Origin: Candidatus Lambdaproteobacteria bacterium
GTDB lineage: Bacteria > SAR324 > JACQKK01
Reading direction: 5' to 3'
NCBI GenBank assembly: GCA_016204605.1
Contig: JACQKK010000034.1
Span: 1 to 58,454, forward strand
Length of the DNA stretch: 58,454 nucleotides
In this document: one piece after another, positions 35,274-43,245 of the stretch
Numbering within the stretch: the first letter of the stretch is position 1
Layout: each line of letters opens with the position of its first letter
Made by a program: the position numbers and the translations under genes
Notes under the pieces: model-generated
The model's input: only the letters and a program-made list of their open reading frames with translations
The model's database searches: none
Told to the model about the DNA's origin: nothing

Positions 35274-35507
35274 GGGGAATTGGCCGATAGGGGAGGAGCT
35301 TCCGACGGGCCGCGGTAACCGGGGACGCGCCCTCGGCCCTGCGACTCTATGCGCACCGGCGCAGCCTTGGCAAGGCTGGCGGGTCGGCGGGTCGGCGACC
35401 CGCGCGACCTCCGGGCGCGTCGCCGGGCCGGAGGGATGCGGGCGTGGCGCTGCTCTTCGGCAGGCGGTCGCCGCCGAAGGGTCGCCATCTCCCCGCCGGC
35501 AACCCCG

Positions 35508-36368
35508 TCACGCGATCTCGGCGCGGCCGTTGTCGAGCGCGACGACGTCCGGCCGTTCCACCAGCCGGGCGCGGAAGGAGAGCACCTTGCCCTGCTTCCA
35601 GATCTCGGTGCGGATGGTCTCGCCGGGGAAGACGGGCTTGGTGAAGCGCGCCTGGATCGAGCGCAGCCTGCCGGGGTCGCCGCCGCAGCAGGTCTTGAGC
35701 AGGGCCCAGCCCGCGATGCCGAAGGTGCAGGCGCCGTGCAGGATCGGCCGGGGGAAGCCGGCCTTCTTGCCCGTGTCGGGGTCGGAGTGGAGCGGGTTGT
35801 AGTCGCCGCTGAGCCGATAGATCAGCGCGGCCTGGGGCAAGGTCTTCCAGTCGAACGTCAGGTCGGGCTTGCCGGTCGGCACCGCGTGGGGCTCCGGGGT
35901 CGGGCCGCTCGGGCCGCCGAAACCGCCGTCGCCGCGGGCGAAGCTGGTCGCTTCGAGCGTGGCCACCTTCTCGCCGGTCTCCTTCACGAGCACGTCGCGG
36001 GCGCTGAAGATGAGGGCGCCCTTGCCCTGGCCCTTGTCCACGATGCTGAGGATGCGGGTCTGGCCGGTGACCACCGCCTCGCCGGGCAGCGGGCGGTGCA
36101 GGATCACCTTCTGCTCGCCGTGGACGACCATGGTGCCGTTGATGCCGAACCGCGGGTCGCGCGAGAAGTTGGGGGGGCGGCACAGCACCACGGCCTGGGT
36201 GGGCAGCACCTTGAGCGCCTTCTCGTACACGAAGTCGAGCTGCTCCCAATCCATCGGATCCGCGCCCAGCCCGATGCCGAGGGCGTAGAGCATGCTGTCG
36301 CGCTGGGTGTAGTGGTGCTCGACGGCAGGGAACTCGTAGTGCATCAGCTTTTCGTATTGCAGCGTCAT
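35508..36368 (-). CDS. MaoC-family (R)-enoyl-CoA hydratase 2
   Basis: A 286-residue double-hotdog protein like the hydratase-2 part of eukaryotic MFE-2. The C-terminal hotdog has the hydratase-2 motif YRLSGDYNPLHSDP with Asp and His active-site residues, followed by GFPRPILHG. The N-terminal hotdog (residues about 10-130) is the non-catalytic half. It would hydrate a trans-2-enoyl-CoA to the R-hydroxyacyl-CoA. The GGGAGGA site upstream supports the start. It is the first gene of the minus-strand catabolic run. Confidence 0.93.
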   Translation of the reverse strand: MTLQYEKLMHYEFPAVEHHYTQRDSMLYALGIGLGADPMDWEQLDFVYEKALKVLPTQAVVLCRPPNFSRDPRFGINGTMVVHGEQKVILHRPLPGEAVVTGQTRILSIVDKGQGKGALIFSARDVLVKETGEKVATLEATSFARGDGGFGGPSGPTPEPHAVPTGKPDLTFDWKTLPQAALIYRLSGDYNPLHSDPDTGKKAGFPRPILHGACTFGIAGWALLKTCCGGDPGRLRSIQARFTKPVFPGETIRTEIWKQGKVLSFRARLVERPDVVALDNGRAEIA

Positions 36369-36596
36369 TGCGCGTGTCCTCCCGAAGGTCGTGGGCGAAG
36401 GGATGCCGGACGCACCCCGCGATCTGCCGCACCCTTAGCCGAAATCCCGGCGGAGCACAAACACGGGTGTGCCGGCGGCCGTCGGTCGGTTCGGCGGCAT
36501 CGAGCGGGCAGGCGCAGTGGCCTCACCCCCGCCGCTGACGCGTCTCCCCCCGCGGCATCGCGCAGGAGGAGACGGGCAGCCTGTGGTGACGACGGA

Positions 36597-39500
36597 CTAG
36601 GCGGCCTGGAGCTGGGGAGGCGCGGACTTGCGGCGGCGGATCGCCTGCTGCGCGTGCTCCAGGTACAGGAACACAACGGGCGTGATGTACAGCGTGAGGA
36701 ACTGCGAGACCAGCAGGCCGCCCAGGACGGCGACGCCCAGCGGCTGGCGGAACTCCGCCCCGGCGCCCAGGCCCACGGCGATGGGGATGGAGCCCATGAT
36801 GGCCGACATGGTCGTCATCATGATCGGCCGGAAGCGGATCAGGCAGGCGTCGTAGATCGCCTGCTCGGCCGTGACGGTGCTCGACTCGCGCTGACGGTCG
36901 AGCGCGAAGTCCACCATCATGATGCCGTTCTTCTTCACGATCCCGATCAGCATGACCACGCCGATGATGGCGATCACGCTCAGGTCCATCTTGAAGGCGA
37001 GCAGGGTGAGCAAGGCGCCCAGCCCGGCCGAGGGCAGGCCGGACAGGATCGTGATCGGGTGCAGGAAGCTCTCGTAGAGAATCCCCAGCACCACGAACAC
37101 CACATACACCGCAGCCAGCAGCAGGATGCCCTGGCCGGCCAGCGCCTCCTGGAATACCTGCGCCGTGCCCTGGAAGTTGGTGTTGACCGTCGCGGGCAGA
37201 TTCTGATCCCGCTCCAGCCGGCGGATGGAGTCCACGGCGTCGCCCAGCGACGTGCCGGGGTTGAGGTTGAAGGCCACCGTCACCGCGGGCAGCCCCGCCT
37301 GGTGGTTGATGCTGAGGGGGCCGGCCAGCCGCGTGAACGTCGTCAGTGCGCCCAGCGGCACGAGCTGCCCCGCCGAGCCGCGCACGTACAGGTGCGAGAG
37401 CGCCTGCGGATCCTCGCGGAACTTGGGCTCCAGCTCCAGGATCACCTGGTAGCTGTTGGTGGAGGTGTAGATCGTGGCCACCTGGCGCGCCCCGAATGCG
37501 GAGTAGAGCGTGCTGCGGATCTGGTCGCTGGTGACGTTGAGCGCAGCGGCTTTTTCGCGATCGATATCCACGAACAACTGCGGGCTGCGCACCAAGAGGT
37601 CGGTGGTCACGTCGCGCAGTTCCGGCAGGTCCTTCATGCGCGCCTCCATCACCTGCGCCACGCGCTGCAGCTCGCCGAAGTCCGTGCCGGTGATGGTGTA
37701 CTGGAACTCGCTCTTGGCGAACCGGCCGCCCACGCGGATGTTCTGCACGGACTGGATGAAGACGTTGACCCCCGGGATGCGCGCCAGCCTGGGGCGCAGG
37801 CGGCGCACCACCTCGGGCGCGGGGGAGCGCTCGGAGCGCGGCTTGAGGGTGATGAAGATGCGCCCCTGGTTGACGGCCGTGCTCGAGCCCCCGGCCCCCA
37901 CGCTGGAGTTGGTGCCATCCACCGCGGGGTCTTCCTGGATGATGCGCGCCACCTCCCGCTGCTGCCGCACCATCGCGTCGAACGAGACGTCCTGGGAGGC
38001 TTCCGTCACCGCGAACAGCATGCCGGTGTCTTCGCTGGGGAAGAAGCCCTTGGGCACCACGATGAACAGCCAGACCGAGGCGACCAGCGTGGCGATCGCG
38101 GTGGCCAGCATGATCCGGCGGTGGCGGAGCGCCAGCCCCAGGCTCCAGGCATACGCCCGGTGCATGGCGTTGAAGGCGTCCTCGAACCAGCGCAGCATGA
38201 AGAAGCTCTGGTGGTCGGCGTGGACGGGCTTGATCAGGCGGCTGCACATCAGCGGGGTCAGCGTCAGCGAGACGATGCCCGAGATCAGGATCGTCATGGT
38301 GATGGTGACGGCGAACTCCCGGAACAGCCGCCCCACCATGCCGCCCATGAAGAACACGGGGATGAACACCGCCACCAGCGAGAGCGTCATGGAGAGGATC
38401 GTGAAGGCGATCTCCTTGGAGCCCTTGAGGGCCGCCTCCATGGGCGACATGCCCTGCTCGACGTGCCGCACGATGTTCTCGAGCATCACGATGGCGTCGT
38501 CGACCACGAACCCGACCGAGAGCGTGAGCGCCAGCAGCGAGATGTTGTCGATGCTGTAGCCGAACAGGTACATGCCCGCGAAGGTGCCCACGATCGAGAT
38601 TGGCAGCGCAATCGCCGGAATGAGCGTCGCCGTGATGTTTCGCAGGAACAGGAAGATCACCAGCACCACCAGCGCGATGGTGAGCATCAGCGTGAACTCC
38701 ACGTCCTCGACCGATTCCCGGATGGAGATGGAGCGGTCGCTCAGCACCCGGACGGCCACCGAGGCCGGCACCTGCTCGCGCACCGCCGGCAGCAGCTCCC
38801 GCACCTTGTCGACCACGGCAATCGTGTTGGCGTCGGGCTGGCGGTAGACGGCGACGATGATGGAGCGCGTGCCGTTGAACCAGGAGGCCTGCTCATCGTC
38901 CTCCACGCTGTCGAGCACCCGCGAGATATCCCGCAGCCGCACGGGGTTGCCGTTCCGGTTGGCCACGATCAGCGGCTCATACTCCGAGGCCCGGCGGAGC
39001 TGGCCGCTCGCCTGCAGCGTGAAGCTCTGGAAGGCGCCGCTCAGCGTGCCCACGGGCAGGTTCGTATCCGCGGCGGCCACGGCGCGCTGGATCTCGTCGA
39101 GCCCGATGCCCTTGGCGGCCACCGCGTTCGGGTTCACCTGCACCCGCACCGCGTACTTCTGCTGGCCGAAGATCAGTGCCTGGGCCACGCCGGGCAGCGC
39201 GGAGATGCGCTGCGCCGCCATGTCGGCATACTCGTTCACGCCGGAAAGTGGCAGGGTGGGAGAGCGGAACGAGAAATACAGCACGGGGAAGTCGGCTGGG
39301 TTCACCTTGCGGAACCCGGGCGGCGTCGTCATCTCGCTCGGCAGCTTCCGCAGGGCCGTGGAAATCGCCGACTGCACGTCGAGGGCCGCGCTGTCGATAT
39401 CGCGATCCAGGTTGAACTGGAGCGTCACGCGCGTGCTGCCGGCGCCGTTGACCGAGGTGATGGCATTGACGCCGGAGATGGTCGAGAACTGGCGTTCGAG

Positions 39501-39698
39501 CGGCGTGGCGACCGAGGCGGCCATCGATTCGGGGTTGGCGCCCGAAAGCTGAGCCGTCACCTCGATCACCGGAAAGTCCACGCGCGGGATGGCCGCGACG
39601 GGCAGCTTGAAGTAGGCGAATACCCCCGCCACCATGAACGACAGCATCAGCAGCGTCGTCATGACGGGGCGCTGGATGCACAGTTGGGGGAGGTTCAT
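36597..39698 (-). CDS. RND efflux transporter, AcrB/MdtBC type
   Basis: A 1033-residue inner-membrane proton-driven pump with twelve helices and two large periplasmic loops. Helix 4 holds the proton-relay Asp pair in VGFVVDDAIVMLEN, and GRLFREFAVTITM plus LTPLMCSRLI follow, which resemble MdtB/MdtC (multidrug) more than CusA metal pumps. It starts inside the stop codon of the adaptor gene (ATGA overlap). No TolC-type outer-membrane channel is encoded in the window, so the channel must be shared or elsewhere. Substrates unknown. Confidence 0.95.
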   Translation of the reverse strand: MNLPQLCIQRPVMTTLLMLSFMVAGVFAYFKLPVAAIPRVDFPVIEVTAQLSGANPESMAASVATPLERQFSTISGVNAITSVNGAGSTRVTLQFNLDRDIDSAALDVQSAISTALRKLPSEMTTPPGFRKVNPADFPVLYFSFRSPTLPLSGVNEYADMAAQRISALPGVAQALIFGQQKYAVRVQVNPNAVAAKGIGLDEIQRAVAAADTNLPVGTLSGAFQSFTLQASGQLRRASEYEPLIVANRNGNPVRLRDISRVLDSVEDDEQASWFNGTRSIIVAVYRQPDANTIAVVDKVRELLPAVREQVPASVAVRVLSDRSISIRESVEDVEFTLMLTIALVVLVIFLFLRNITATLIPAIALPISIVGTFAGMYLFGYSIDNISLLALTLSVGFVVDDAIVMLENIVRHVEQGMSPMEAALKGSKEIAFTILSMTLSLVAVFIPVFFMGGMVGRLFREFAVTITMTILISGIVSLTLTPLMCSRLIKPVHADHQSFFMLRWFEDAFNAMHRAYAWSLGLALRHRRIMLATAIATLVASVWLFIVVPKGFFPSEDTGMLFAVTEASQDVSFDAMVRQQREVARIIQEDPAVDGTNSSVGAGGSSTAVNQGRIFITLKPRSERSPAPEVVRRLRPRLARIPGVNVFIQSVQNIRVGGRFAKSEFQYTITGTDFGELQRVAQVMEARMKDLPELRDVTTDLLVRSPQLFVDIDREKAAALNVTSDQIRSTLYSAFGARQVATIYTSTNSYQVILELEPKFREDPQALSHLYVRGSAGQLVPLGALTTFTRLAGPLSINHQAGLPAVTVAFNLNPGTSLGDAVDSIRRLERDQNLPATVNTNFQGTAQVFQEALAGQGILLLAAVYVVFVVLGILYESFLHPITILSGLPSAGLGALLTLLAFKMDLSVIAIIGVVMLIGIVKKNGIMMVDFALDRQRESSTVTAEQAIYDACLIRFRPIMMTTMSAIMGSIPIAVGLGAGAEFRQPLGVAVLGGLLVSQFLTLYITPVVFLYLEHAQQAIRRRKSAPPQLQAA

Positions 39699-40936
39699 GG
39701 CGAGGTCTCCGCGCCAGCCGCAGCCCGGCCTTTCTTGCCCTTGCGGGCGGCCTTGGGCGCACCGTCGGCGGGGGTCGGCCCGCGGCCGTCTTCTGCGCTG
39801 AGGCTGCGGGGCTTGACGATGGAGACCCTGCTGCCCTCGATCAGCCGCAACTGGCCATCGATGACCACCTGCTCGTCATCCGCCAACCCCTCCTCGATCA
39901 CCGCCTGGTCGCCCACGGTGCGGTTGATCTTGACGCGGCGCACTTCGGCCGTGAGGTCCGGCCTGACCACGAACACGATGGCGCCCTCCTGGCTGGCCTG
40001 GACCGCGTGGGCGGAAACGACGAGGGCACCCGCCTCGGTGCGGAGGTTGGCCACCACGTTGACGAAGGCGCCCGGCCAGAGCCGTTCATCCCCGTTGGCG
40101 AAGCGCGCCTTCACGGAAAACGTCCCCGATGCCGTGTCGATGGCATTCTCCACGTACTCCACCCGACCCTGCTGTGGCGCGGTCGCGATGCCCGGCTGGC
40201 TGGCCCGCACCGTGATGGCCCCTTTGGCGATCGCATCCTGGAACGCCGGCAGCTCCTTCTGTGGCACGGAGAACGCCACGTAGATCGGGCTGATCTGGTT
40301 GATGGTCGCCAGCGGGGTGGGGTCGTTGGCCCGCACGATGTTGCCCTGCTTGTACGCGATGGTGCCGACGCGCCCGGAGATGGGGGCCTTGATCGTCGTG
40401 TAGGAGACCTGCGTGGAGTAGAAGTGGACGTTCGCCTCGTCGGCCAGCACGCTCGCCGCCGCCACGTCCATCTGGCTGCGGGCCTGGTCCATCGTGTCCC
40501 GCGCATCCAGCTGCGGATTCATGCGCTGGAGGATGCGCCGGGCGTTGGCGAGTTGCAGCCGGTCGCGCACCAGCGCCGCCTTGGCCTGCTCGAGCTGGGC
40601 CGTGGCCTGGCGCGCATCCAGCGTGAACATGGGCGCGCCGGCTTTCACCCGCTGGCCGTCGGCGACGTGCACCTGCATGATCTGGCTGTCGATGCGCGTG
40701 CGCACCGCCACGGCGGAGATGGCCTGGACGGTGCCGATCGCCACGATTTCCACGGGCATGGGTTGGCGCGCCACCCGGGTCACCACGACCGGCTGCGCGC
40801 GCACGGCCCGGTTGCCGTTGCGGGCCGCCGACGCCGCGGCATCGTTGTTCCAGTAGACCCTGTACGCGTAGTACCCTCCCCCGCCCAGGGCGAGAATCAG
40901 GGCGCCTAGGACGAGGCGAGTCATGCCCTTGTGCAT
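39695..40936 (-). CDS. RND periplasmic adaptor (membrane fusion protein)
   Basis: A 413-residue HlyD/AcrA-like adaptor. An N-terminal membrane anchor (LVLGALILALGGGGYYAYRV) without a lipobox is followed by a barrel-sandwich domain (IDSQIMQVHVADGQRVKAG), an alpha hairpin (QATAQLEQAKAALVRDRL) and the return lipoyl half (TTIKAPISGRVG). The C-terminal 40 residues are Lys/Ala/Gly-rich. It bridges the RND pump to an outer-membrane channel. A GGAGCG site precedes the ATG. Confidence 0.94.
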   Translation of the reverse strand: MHKGMTRLVLGALILALGGGGYYAYRVYWNNDAAASAARNGNRAVRAQPVVVTRVARQPMPVEIVAIGTVQAISAVAVRTRIDSQIMQVHVADGQRVKAGAPMFTLDARQATAQLEQAKAALVRDRLQLANARRILQRMNPQLDARDTMDQARSQMDVAAASVLADEANVHFYSTQVSYTTIKAPISGRVGTIAYKQGNIVRANDPTPLATINQISPIYVAFSVPQKELPAFQDAIAKGAITVRASQPGIATAPQQGRVEYVENAIDTASGTFSVKARFANGDERLWPGAFVNVVANLRTEAGALVVSAHAVQASQEGAIVFVVRPDLTAEVRRVKINRTVGDQAVIEEGLADDEQVVIDGQLRLIEGSRVSIVKPRSLSAEDGRGPTPADGAPKAARKGKKGRAAAGAETSP

Positions 40937-41283
40937 GCGAAGCGCTCCATCCAGGATTCGGATGTCGAACCGGATGAGGGGCGACTTTCTCCGGAGCCGT
41001 CGGTTGGTCCGGTGATGCCCCCTGAAACTTTCTATATATCAGATCGCCCGGTGCCGCGCGAATCCGCGGCGCCCGGCTCCCCCTTCGCCGCGGCGTCTCG
41101 CTCCCGCCACGTCGCGACGTTTGCGGTCCCCCTGCCTGCCGACCCCCTGCCTGCGGCGGCGGAATCAAAGCCCGTGAAGAGTTAAACGGGCGCGCTCGCG
41201 CTGTTCCGTCGCGGCAGCGGGCCGGCAGGCAGCCGGAGGGCGTTGGAGCCGACCTCCGGGGCGCCGGATGCCTGCGGTGGGAA
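40937..41283. other. Intergenic region upstream of the efflux operon
   Basis: About 347 bases between the adaptor start and the first binding-protein stop. Near 41027 the run TATATA (minus strand CTGATATATAGAAAG) is the only AT-rich island and may contain the -10 element of the efflux operon; no -35 match is evident. From about 41103 the tandem duplication described below begins. No gene seen. Confidence 0.4.
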
Positions 41284-42876
41284 TCACTTGTCGAGCCAGA
41301 CGTCCTGCATGCGCAGCCAGTTCGACGTGGTGTTGTGCCCCATGAAGCCCTTCACGTAACGGCGCCGGGCGTTGTAGTTGATGCGGAAACCGATCGAGAC
41401 GCGGGCCACCTCTTCGACCAGCCGCCGCTCGATTTGTGCCACCAGCGCGATGCGCTCGGCGCGATCGATGGTGCTCGATTGCTGGTCGAACAGCTTCTCG
41501 GTCTCCTTGTTGCAATAGTTCGTGTAATTGCGGATCGACGTGCAGAGGAACCCCTCGAAGTAATAGACATCGGGGTCGTCGACGGAAGGGCCGGTGGCCT
41601 GTACCGACATCACGTACTCCCTGCGCGCCATGCGCGGGTAGTAGACCGCGTTCTCGAGAATCTCGAGCTCGGCATCCACGTGGATCTGCTTGAGTTCGCC
41701 GATGGCCCAGCTTGCCCCATCGCGAAAGTTGGCCACGTTCTGGGTCGTGACCTTGAGCTTCAGGCGGTTGGTCTCGCCGTAGCCCAGCTCGCGCATGAGC
41801 GCGCGGGCGTCTTCCTTGTCCACCTTGGGGTCCCGATAGCCCGGCATGTCAAGAAATGCGCCGTCCTCGAGTCCCCAGGCGCCGTGAGGCCGATTCAGGA
41901 CGAACGCCCCGACGATGTAGCCGGGCTGCACCTTTGTGGTGTATGCCCGCCGGTCCAGCGCGAGGCTGAACGCTTTCCGCAGCTTGGGATTGTCGAACGG
42001 CGGCCGCGCGTGGTTTAGCAGCATGTTCACGTTTGAGGTCGTCGCGGTCTTGTTGAACTCCATGTCCGGGACGGTGGCCCTCAAGGTTTCATAGGTCGGC
42101 TGGTCGGTCTCGGAGGGCTGGTCGACTTCCACCTGCCCCGATTGCAGCGCGGCGACGCGGGTCGGCTTGCTCTTGATGATGACGTAGTCCACGCCATCGA
42201 GGTACGGGCGACCCTTGACGAAATAGTCCTGGTTCTTGCGCACCTTGAGCCCCAGTTCGGGCTTATAGAATTCCATCTTGAAGGGTCCGGTGCCCATCGC
42301 CCACTGCCGGACCGTGGTCAGTGGCACGTGGGCCGGATACACCGGCACCACCCCGCTGCCCAGCATCAGCAGGAGCGAAGGCTGGGGGCGCCCCAGGTGG
42401 AAGGTGACCTCGTGGTCGCCGTTGGTGGTGATGTCCTTGATGTTGCGCCACCAAAACTTGCGGGGGTTGATCCGTAGCTTCTGCGTCCCGACGCCGCGAT
42501 CGATATCGTAGGTATACTTGACGTCCTTGGCGGTGAACGGCTTGCCATCGTGCCACATCACCCCCTGGTTCAGCGGGAAGGTGAGCCGGGTGTAGTCGCT
42601 GTTCCAGCGCCAGCTCTTGGCGAGCTCGGGGATCAGCGTGTCGACCGATTCGACCGGCTTGAGCGGGTCGTAGAAGACGACGTTGTTGTACACACCGCCC
42701 ACGGCCCACGCCGTCACGAACGAGCCGCTCTCGTCGTGGGGCGAGAGGCTGTTGGGGGTATCGCGCTGGACGGACTTGAGGATGCCGCCGTACTTCTGGG
42801 CAATGGCCGCGGGAGGGGCCCAGGCGAGGCTCGCCGCCACGGCGACGATCACCACCGCTATCGTTCTCTTCGTCAT
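41284..42876 (-). CDS. ABC transporter substrate-binding protein, oligopeptide/dipeptide type (copy A)
   Basis: A 530-residue periplasmic binding protein of the SBP_bac_5 family. Signal peptide TIAVVIVAVAASLAWAPPAAIAQ, then KYGGILKS, NQGVMWHDGKPFTAKDVKYT (the family signature) and PFDNPKLRKAFSLALDR. ATG at 42874-42876 with AAAGGA upstream; a longer frame adds 19 non-family residues. It has a close paralogue 2.1 kb away (43422-45014), identical in length and ending in the same 15 residues. No permease or ATPase genes are in the window, so it must feed a transporter encoded elsewhere, or act as an orphan receptor. Confidence 0.93.
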   Translation of the reverse strand: MTKRTIAVVIVAVAASLAWAPPAAIAQKYGGILKSVQRDTPNSLSPHDESGSFVTAWAVGGVYNNVVFYDPLKPVESVDTLIPELAKSWRWNSDYTRLTFPLNQGVMWHDGKPFTAKDVKYTYDIDRGVGTQKLRINPRKFWWRNIKDITTNGDHEVTFHLGRPQPSLLLMLGSGVVPVYPAHVPLTTVRQWAMGTGPFKMEFYKPELGLKVRKNQDYFVKGRPYLDGVDYVIIKSKPTRVAALQSGQVEVDQPSETDQPTYETLRATVPDMEFNKTATTSNVNMLLNHARPPFDNPKLRKAFSLALDRRAYTTKVQPGYIVGAFVLNRPHGAWGLEDGAFLDMPGYRDPKVDKEDARALMRELGYGETNRLKLKVTTQNVANFRDGASWAIGELKQIHVDAELEILENAVYYPRMARREYVMSVQATGPSVDDPDVYYFEGFLCTSIRNYTNYCNKETEKLFDQQSSTIDRAERIALVAQIERRLVEEVARVSIGFRINYNARRRYVKGFMGHNTTSNWLRMQDVWLDK

Positions 42877-43137
42877 GATCCTTTCCCGATGATGACCTGC
42901 GTGCGCTGCGCGGTGCCGCGTGGCGGCCCGCACCCCTTCCCGCTTACGCTGCTACACAACTATCCCAACATCCGCGATTGTCAATGCGTGGGTGTGCCGC
43001 CGGCGACGAAGGGGCGAAGTTGAGGCTGGCGGTCGGGAGATGGGCGGGTGGCTGGAGTGGGGGAAGGGGCGCAAGGCACGCCGCGGGCAAACCGACGGCT
43101 GCCGGGACTCCCGCCGGGCGCTGCGCCGGCCGGCGCG

Positions 43138-43208
43138 TCAGAGGCGCACGCTGAAGCCGTGCTCGGGGCAGTCGAGTCCGCGGGGCGCCGGCCCCAGGCG
43201 CACCCCCG
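43138..43208 (-). pseudogene. Acylphosphatase 3'-end remnant
   Basis: About 70 bases nearly match the 3' end of the intact acylphosphatase gene at 45259. The encoded residues GPAPRGLDCPEHGFSVR are identical, followed by a stop at the same position. Upstream of that the similarity ends and no acylphosphatase N-terminus with its catalytic Arg and Asn is present, so it cannot be functional. It marks the right end of duplication unit A. Confidence 0.85.
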
Positions 43209-43245
43209 GCACCCGCCTCCCCCATTGCGACGCGGTCACGTTCCC

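Larger units (their letters stand above)
41103..43208. repeat. Tandem duplication, unit A
   Basis: This roughly 2.1-kb unit corresponds to unit B at 43246-45329: similar downstream flank, a binding-protein gene of identical length, a similar promoter-side flank (both contain GGCGGCCCGCA and ACTATCCCAACA/CCTATCCCAACA) and the 3' end of an acylphosphatase gene. Divergence of about a third of the protein residues by eye shows that the duplication is old. Confidence 0.8.

Noticed and set aside
35349-40283. A 1644-residue plus-strand open frame
   Set aside because: It is antisense to the MaoC, RND and adaptor genes, very rich in His/Arg/Gly/Gln and has no family similarity. It results from GC-rich codon structure.
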